Source: Massilia sp. NR 4-1
GTDB taxonomy: Bacteria; Pseudomonadota; Gammaproteobacteria; Burkholderiales; Burkholderiaceae_D
Length of the DNA stretch: 64,000 bases
NCBI RefSeq assembly: GCF_001191005.1
Contig: NZ_CP012201.1
Location: 5,890,001-5,954,000, forward strand
Reading direction: 5' to 3'
Below, one piece after another: positions 59,082 through 64,000 of the stretch (position 1 is its first letter; each line of letters opens with the position of its first letter). The notes beneath the pieces were generated by a model. That model saw only the letters and a list, made by a program, of their open reading frames with translations. It ran no database searches and was not told the origin of the DNA. The translations under genes and the position numbers were made by a program.

Positions 59082-61189
59082 ACAGCCTGAAACTGCCCGC
59101 CTGGCTGAGCGGCATGAACCTGTCCGGCGCCGCCGGCAAGAGCCTGGCCGCGCCGATCCTGATCATCATGCTGCTGGCGATGATGATCCTGCCCTTGCCG
59201 GCCTTCGTGCTCGACCTGTTCTTCAGTTTCAATATCGCGCTGTCCATCATCGTGCTGTTGACCAGCCTGTACACCGTCAAGCCGCTCGACTTCATGGCCT
59301 TCCCCACGGTGCTGCTGGTGTCGACCATGCTGCGCCTGTCCCTGAACGTGGCCTCGACCCGCGTCGTGCTGACCGAGGGCCATACCGGCGCCGACGCGGC
59401 CGGCAAGGTGATCGAAGCCTTCGGCCACTTCCTGATCGGCGGCAATTACACGGTCGGCATCGTGGTCTTCGTGATCCTGACCATCATCAACTTCGTGGTC
59501 GTGACCAAGGGCGCCGGCCGCATCGCCGAAGTGGGCGCGCGGTTCGCCCTGGATGCGATGCCGGGCAAGCAGATGGCCATCGACGCCGACCTGAACGCCG
59601 GCATGATCGGCGAACCGGAAGCGCGCCGCCGCCGCAACGAGGTGTCGCAGGAAGCCGAGTTTTACGGCGCCATGGACGGTGCGTCCAAATACGTGCGCGG
59701 CGATGCCATCGCCGGCATCATGGTGACCATCATCAATATCGTCGGTGGCCTGCTGGTGGGCCTGATCCAGCACGATATGGCCTTCGGCGATGCGCTCAAG
59801 AACTACACCCTGCTGGCCATCGGTGACGGCCTGGTGGCGCAGATCCCTTCGCTGGTGATCTCGATCGCGGCCGGTATCGTGGTCTCGCGCGTGGCCAGCG
59901 AAAGCGATATCGGCACCCAGGTCATCGGCCAGCTGTTCGCCAAGCCGCAGGTGCTGTACATCACGGCCGCCATCATCGGCGGCATGGGCCTGATTCCGGG
60001 CATGCCGAACCTGGTCTTCCTGCTGCTGGCGGCGGCCCTGGGCGGTTCCGCCTACCTGATGGCCAAGCGTGCCAAGGAGCAGGCCGAGGCGCCCGAGGCG
60101 GAAGCCGCCGCCGCCGCGGCAGCCGGCGGCCAGAGCGCGGCGCCGGAGCAGGAAGAGGCCAGCTGGCAGGACATCCTGCCGGTCGATACCCTCGGCCTGG
60201 AAGTGGGCTACCGCCTGATCCCGCTGGTGGACAAGGCCCAGGGCGGCGAACTGCTCAAGCGCATCAAGGGCATCCGCAAGAAATTCGCGCAAGAGGTGGG
60301 CTTCCTGGCGCCACCGGTGCACATCCGTGACAATCTGGAACTCAAGCCTTCCGCCTACCGCATCGCGCTGAAAGGCGTGGAAGTGGGCGCGGGCGAAGCG
60401 TTCAACGGCCAGTTCCTGGCCATCAATCCGGGCATGGCCTCGGGCACCCTGCAAGGCATGGAAACCACCGACCCGGCTTTCGGCCTGCCCGCCGTCTGGA
60501 TCGACGCCACCCAGCGCGACGAGGCGCAGAGCATGGGGTATACCGTGGTCGATGCCGGCACCGTGGTGGCGACCCACCTGAACCACCTGATCACCACCCA
60601 CGCTTCCGAACTGCTGGGGCGGGCCGAGGTGCAATCCCTGCTCGACCATCTTGGCAAGGATTCGCCCAAGCTGGTGGAAGACCTGGTGCCGAAAATGATT
60701 TCGCTGTCGGGCTTGCAGAAGGTGCTGCAGAACCTGCTGGCCGAAGGGGTGCACATCCGCGATATGCGCACCATCATCGAAACCCTGGCCGAGCATACGC
60801 CGCAGACCCAGGACCCGAACGAGCTGACCGCCCTGGTGCGCATCGCGCTTGGCCGCGCCATCGTGCAGCAGCTGTTCCCGAACGGCGGCGAGCTGTCGGT
60901 GATGACGCTGGACAACCGCCTGGAACGCTTGCTGATGCAAGCCCTGTCGACCGGCGGCGAGGCCGGCATCGAGCCGGGCCTGGCCGACACCATCGCCCAG
61001 CAAGCCAGTGCCGCCGCCCAGCAGCAGGAAGCACTGGGGCTGACGCCGGTGCTCCTGGTGCCGGGGCCGCTGCGCGCCTTGCTGTCACGCTTCCTGCGCC
61101 GCGCGCTGCCGCAACTGAAGGTACTGTCGCATGCAGAGATTCCCGAAACCAAGACCATCCGCGTCACGGCCCTGGTTGGCGCCGGCTAA
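59078..61189 (+). CDS. flhA: Flagellar export gate protein FlhA
   Basis: 703 residues. Seven or eight membrane helices in the first about 330 residues include the conserved cytoplasmic FHIPEP loop (RRRRNEVSQEAEFYGAMDG and ASKYVRGDAIAGI). A linker rich in Ala/Glu and the C-terminal export-chaperone-binding domain follow (VDTLGLEVGYRLIPLVDK; ITTHASELLGRAEVQ; KVLQNLLAEGVHIRDMRTI). It forms the nonameric export gate driven by proton-motive force. It starts inside the flhB stop (ATGA). Confidence 0.97.
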   Translation: MNSLKLPAWLSGMNLSGAAGKSLAAPILIIMLLAMMILPLPAFVLDLFFSFNIALSIIVLLTSLYTVKPLDFMAFPTVLLVSTMLRLSLNVASTRVVLTEGHTGADAAGKVIEAFGHFLIGGNYTVGIVVFVILTIINFVVVTKGAGRIAEVGARFALDAMPGKQMAIDADLNAGMIGEPEARRRRNEVSQEAEFYGAMDGASKYVRGDAIAGIMVTIINIVGGLLVGLIQHDMAFGDALKNYTLLAIGDGLVAQIPSLVISIAAGIVVSRVASESDIGTQVIGQLFAKPQVLYITAAIIGGMGLIPGMPNLVFLLLAAALGGSAYLMAKRAKEQAEAPEAEAAAAAAAGGQSAAPEQEEASWQDILPVDTLGLEVGYRLIPLVDKAQGGELLKRIKGIRKKFAQEVGFLAPPVHIRDNLELKPSAYRIALKGVEVGAGEAFNGQFLAINPGMASGTLQGMETTDPAFGLPAVWIDATQRDEAQSMGYTVVDAGTVVATHLNHLITTHASELLGRAEVQSLLDHLGKDSPKLVEDLVPKMISLSGLQKVLQNLLAEGVHIRDMRTIIETLAEHTPQTQDPNELTALVRIALGRAIVQQLFPNGGELSVMTLDNRLERLLMQALSTGGEAGIEPGLADTIAQQASAAAQQQEALGLTPVLLVPGPLRALLSRFLRRALPQLKVLSHAEIPETKTIRVTALVGAG

Positions 61190-61258
61190 TCGGGCGGATG
61201 CGCCCCGGGCTTGCGCCAGTCGGCCTTGCCGCAGCGGCGGCGGGGCTAGACTGGGGCC

Positions 61259-62305
61259 ATGCCTGCCCCGTCCCGCCATGATTACGATACGCCCTGGAAG
61301 GATGCGCTGACGCGCCACTTCCCGGACTTTCTCGCCTTTTATTTCCCGGCGGCGCATGCCGCCATCGACTGGACGCAGCCGCATATTTTCCTCGACCAGG
61401 AATTGGCGCAGATCAGCCGCGACAGCGCCATAGGCCGGCGCCTGGCGGACAAGCTGGCGCGCGTTCATCTGTGCAATGGAGATGAGCAATGGGTGCTGCT
61501 GCACCTGGAGGTGCAGGCGGGACGCGACGGCAGCCTGGCCGAGCGTGTCTTCACCTGCAATTACCGCAGCTACGACCGCTACCGGCGGCCGGTGGCCAGC
61601 TTGGTGCTGCTGGCCGACCGCAGCCCGCGCTGGCGGCCGCAGCGGTTTGCCTACAGCCTGTTCGGCAGCGAAATGCATCTGCAGTTTGCGCTGGCCAAGC
61701 TGCTCGATTATGTGCCGCGCCTGCCGGGCTTGCTGAACGAAGACAACCCCTTCGCCCTGGTGACGGCGGCCTACTTGATGGCGCAGCGCTGCCGCAAACA
61801 GCCGCTGGCGGCCTACGCCGCCAAGCGCTACCTGATTCGCCTGTTGTACCGGCGCCAGTGGGATAGGCAGCGTATTATGGACTTATTGCTGGTGATCGAC
61901 TGGATCTTGCGTCTGCCGGCGGAACTGGAGCTTGAGTTGCGCAGCGATATCCAGGAAATGGAGGGAGGGTGCGCTATGCCATATGTATCGTCGTTTGAAC
62001 GAATAGGGTTGCAGATAGGGCTCCAGCAAGGACTTCAGGAAGGGCGGCAGAAGGGACTTCAGGAAGGACGGCAGGAAGGACGGCAGGAAGGACGGCAGGA
62101 AGGACGGCAGGAAGGACGGCAGGAAGGGCAGGCTGAGCTGCTGGGGCGGCTGCTGGCGCGGCGTTTCGGTGTCTTGCCGCCAGCGGTGCAGAACCGTCTG
62201 CAGCAAGCCAGCGCCGCGCAGCTGCTGGCCTGGGGCGAACGGGTGTTCGATGCCGCGACGCTGGAGGACGTGCTGGGCCGGGAAGAGGGCAAGACGACCC
62301 CCTGA
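61259..62305 (+). CDS. Rpn-family putative nuclease/transposase with a C-terminal QEGR repeat and DUF4351-like end
   Basis: 348 residues. The N-terminal region (HDYDTPWKDALTRHFPDFLAF; HLCNGDEQWVLLHLEVQ) fits the Rpn/YhgA-like PD-(D/E)xK nuclease family, with the Glu-x-Gln of HLEVQ as a likely metal-binding motif. Residues about 255-290 are a QEGR-type repeat encoded by a 12-bp tandem repeat. The C-terminus (LLGRLLARRFGVLPPAVQNRL) resembles DUF4351. Rpn proteins act as DNases promoting RecA-independent recombination; some are linked to phage defence. The gene sits between flhA and flhF, which are normally adjacent. Confidence 0.8.
   Translation: MPAPSRHDYDTPWKDALTRHFPDFLAFYFPAAHAAIDWTQPHIFLDQELAQISRDSAIGRRLADKLARVHLCNGDEQWVLLHLEVQAGRDGSLAERVFTCNYRSYDRYRRPVASLVLLADRSPRWRPQRFAYSLFGSEMHLQFALAKLLDYVPRLPGLLNEDNPFALVTAAYLMAQRCRKQPLAAYAAKRYLIRLLYRRQWDRQRIMDLLLVIDWILRLPAELELELRSDIQEMEGGCAMPYVSSFERIGLQIGLQQGLQEGRQKGLQEGRQEGRQEGRQEGRQEGRQEGQAELLGRLLARRFGVLPPAVQNRLQQASAAQLLAWGERVFDAATLEDVLGREEGKTTP
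62060..62119 (+). repeat. 12-bp tandem repeat, five perfect copies, inside the Rpn-family gene
   Basis: The unit CAGGAAGGACGG is repeated five times without change, with degenerate copies on both sides (about 62035-62059 and 62120-62131). Each unit encodes four residues (QEGR), so copy-number change keeps the reading frame. Slipped-strand variation is likely. Confidence 0.92.
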
Positions 62306-62419
62306 AATGCGGGGTGTTTCGGCACTTGTTCGAGTGATGGTTTCTCCTGTGCATCGTGAATAATTTCACCATGAGAATTGAGTCGCTAATGGGCGGCGCA
62401 TCGTGACACAGGAGCTGCA

Positions 62420-63922
62420 ATGAACGTCAAAAAATTTACCGCACCCACATCGCGTGAGGCTTTGCGCAAGGTGCGCGAGGCCCTCGGCCCCGACGCGGTG
62501 ATTTTGTCCAACCGCCAGGCCGATGGCGTGGTCGAAATCCTCGCGCTGGCCAATGACGATGCCGCCTCCCTCGCGATGCCGCCCGGCGATTCGCCGATGG
62601 CCGCCCCGGCGCCGCGCCTGGAGCTGCCGGCCGCGCAGGACTTCGCCGCCGAACTGCAACCGGCTCTGGCCGCGCGCGCCAGCAGCCTGGCCGCTGCCGC
62701 CACCGCCGCTTTTGGCGCCGCCACCGCCGCCGGAGCCGCTGCGCACAGCGCACCCGCCGCCGCAGCGCCAGCGCCTCGTCCGCAGCCGCGCATGCCGGCT
62801 GGCGCCGCAGCCGCGCCGCAGGCCCGTCCCGCCGCGCCGCAGCGCAGCGCGCCACGCGCCCCGGCCAACGCCGCGCCGCCGGCACCGGCCGCCCCGGCCC
62901 TCGATATGGAACGCATTTCGGCGCTGGTGGCCACTGCCGTGGCCTCGGCCAAGGCCAATGCGGCCGCCGAGATGAGCGGCATGATGAACGAGATCCGCGC
63001 CATGCGCGGCATGATGGAAACCCAGCTGGCCGAGCTGTCCTGGGGCGCGACCCAGCAGCGCGATCCGCAGAAAACGGCGGTGCTGCGCGAAATGCTGGGC
63101 GCCGGTTTTTCGGCCACGCTGGCGCGCTACCTGATCGACAAGCTGCCGGCCGGCCGCGACGGCGCCGCCAGCCTGCACTGGATCAAGACGGTCCTGGCGC
63201 GCAATATCAGCGCCATGGCCAATGAGCAGGCGCTGATCGAGCAGGGCGGCGTGTTCGCCCTGGTCGGTCCCACCGGCGTCGGCAAGACCACCAGCACCGC
63301 CAAACTGGCGGCGCGCTGCGTGATGCGCCACGGCCCGGAAAAACTGGCCCTGATCACCACCGACGCCTACCGTATCGGCGCCCACGAGCAACTGCGCATC
63401 TACGGCAAGATCCTGGGCGTGATGGTGCACTCGGTCAAGGACGAAGCCGACCTGCGCATCGCCCTCAAGGAATTGCAGAACAAGCACACCGTGCTGATCG
63501 ATACCGTCGGCGTCAGCCAGCGCGACCAGATGGTGACCGAGCAGGTCGCCATGCTGCAGGGCGTGGACGCCAATGTGAAGCGCCTGCTGTGCCTGAACGC
63601 CACGGCCACCCAGGAAACCCTGAGCGAAGTGGTGCGCGCCTACCAGGGCAGCGGCCTGGCCGGCTGCATCATGACCAAGCTCGACGAAGCGGCCTCGCTG
63701 GGCAATGTGCTCGACGTGCTGATCCGCCAGAAACTCAATCTGTTCTACGTCTCCAACGGCCAGCGCGTGCCGGAAGACCTGCATCTGGCCGACCCGGCCC
63801 AGCTGGTCGAGCGCGCCTTCCGCCGCGAGAGCACCAGCCGCCAGGTGGCCGACGCCGACCTCCCCCTGCTGATGGCCGCGACCGGCGGCGACACCCTGGC
63901 GCGCGAGGTGCATCTTGGCTAA
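62420..63922 (+). CDS. flhF: Flagellar SRP-type GTPase FlhF
   Basis: 500 residues. The basic N-terminal domain (MNVKKFTAPTSREALRKVRE) is followed by a long Ala/Pro-rich linker (about 55-165), an N-type helical domain and the G domain. The G domain has the P-loop GPTGVGKTTSTAKLAA near 282-297, TTDAYRIGAHEQL, LIDTVGVSQRD and TKLDEAASLG. It sets the number and polar position of flagella. The DTxG motif reads DTVGVS where many homologues have DTAGRS. AGGAG precedes the ATG. The end overlaps flhG. Confidence 0.96.
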   Translation: MNVKKFTAPTSREALRKVREALGPDAVILSNRQADGVVEILALANDDAASLAMPPGDSPMAAPAPRLELPAAQDFAAELQPALAARASSLAAAATAAFGAATAAGAAAHSAPAAAAPAPRPQPRMPAGAAAAPQARPAAPQRSAPRAPANAAPPAPAAPALDMERISALVATAVASAKANAAAEMSGMMNEIRAMRGMMETQLAELSWGATQQRDPQKTAVLREMLGAGFSATLARYLIDKLPAGRDGAASLHWIKTVLARNISAMANEQALIEQGGVFALVGPTGVGKTTSTAKLAARCVMRHGPEKLALITTDAYRIGAHEQLRIYGKILGVMVHSVKDEADLRIALKELQNKHTVLIDTVGVSQRDQMVTEQVAMLQGVDANVKRLLCLNATATQETLSEVVRAYQGSGLAGCIMTKLDEAASLGNVLDVLIRQKLNLFYVSNGQRVPEDLHLADPAQLVERAFRRESTSRQVADADLPLLMAATGGDTLAREVHLG

Positions 63923-64000
63923 CTTCAATTTCGACCAGGCCGAAGGCCTGCGCCGCATGCTGGCGGGGCCGCAGCCGCGCATCATCACCTTCCTCTCGGC
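63915..64000 (+). CDS. flhG: Flagellar number regulator FlhG (MinD-like ATPase), N-terminal fragment
   Basis: An open frame begins at a TTG codon (63915-63917), overlaps the flhF end by 8 bp and runs off the window. It reads MANFNFDQAEGLRRMLAGPQ and then PRIITFLS. The DQAEGLRRM motif is the FlhF-GTPase-activating N-terminus of FlhG, and ITFLS is the strand leading into the deviant Walker A. GAGGTG lies upstream as a ribosome-binding site. With FlhF it controls flagellar number. Confidence 0.88.
   Translation, partial: MANFNFDQAEGLRRMLAGPQPRIITFLS

Noticed and set aside
62060..62119. Regularly spaced repeats as a CRISPR array
   Set aside because: The units are 12 bp, directly abutting without spacers and in frame within a gene, so this is a coding tandem repeat.

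Overview
The window is chromosomal DNA from a high-GC Gram-negative bacterium. Gene content and order point to a betaproteobacterium of the Burkholderiales, most likely Oxalobacteraceae (Massilia / Duganella / Janthinobacterium group). The clues are sbp and cysTWA with an attached cysB-type gene, nudix-aat-bpt-pyrD, ribF-ileS-lspA-coaBC-dut, rne divergent from rluC-HAD-Rieske-sppA, a tonB-exbB-exbD-exbD set, and flhB-flhA-flhF-flhG. The genus is an inference; there is no rRNA here. Most of the window is core genome. I see no prophage, integrase, insertion sequence or CRISPR array.

Layout. 1-7.4 kb: the 5' part of an IclR-type regulator with a palindromic operator, dgkA, then the sulfate-uptake region (sbp, a small serine hydrolase, a 1-Cys peroxiredoxin; then cysT-cysW-cysA-cysB with overlapping ends). 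7.5-13.5 kb: a chemoreceptor, a Tas-type aldo/keto reductase and the nudix-aat-bpt-pyrD operon, which carries both N-degron aminoacyl-transferases. 13.6-16.2 kb: initiator tRNA-fMet with a consensus promoter and terminator, followed by a lower-GC DUF4261 gene and a pair of secreted-protein genes. 16.2-26 kb, minus strand: AlkA-like glycosylase, XdhC, a small secreted protein, an M48-like lipoprotein with a degenerate zinc site, dut, coaBC, lspA, ileS, ribF. 26-30 kb: energy-transduction operon tonB-exbB-exbD-exbD-TPR. 30.5-35.4 kb: the stress operon prkA-yeaH-spoVR. 35.9-43.9 kb: adenine/adenosine deaminase, an FtsX-type permease, an orphan response regulator, a truncated haemoglobin-rmuC pair behind a perfect FNR box, and a CoA-transferase. 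44-48.3 kb: chrA, moaA and a fused mobA-moeA gene. 48.4-55.4 kb: rne, then rluC-HAD-Rieske-sppA. 55.4-57.8 kb: a candidate structured RNA, a small His-rich ORF, a second perfect FNR box, rsuA and an FAH-family hydrolase. 57.9-64 kb: flhB-flhA, an Rpn-type putative nuclease/transposase gene with an internal 12-bp tandem repeat, flhF and the start of flhG.

Links between genes. The molybdenum cofactor genes (moaA, mobA-moeA) and the Moco-insertion factor XdhC serve molybdoenzymes that lie outside the window. The FNR boxes suggest oxygen-responsive control of the truncated haemoglobin-rmuC unit and of a previously unremarkable 67-codon ORF.

The observations I would follow first are the two FNR-box units (one with an apparently leaderless mRNA), the candidate small RNA at about 55.45-55.63 kb, the MobA-MoeA fusion, the M48-like protein lacking HExxH, the LqsR-like orphan response regulator, and the Rpn gene inside the flhBAFG cluster. 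No wholly new multi-gene defence or biosynthetic system is evident.
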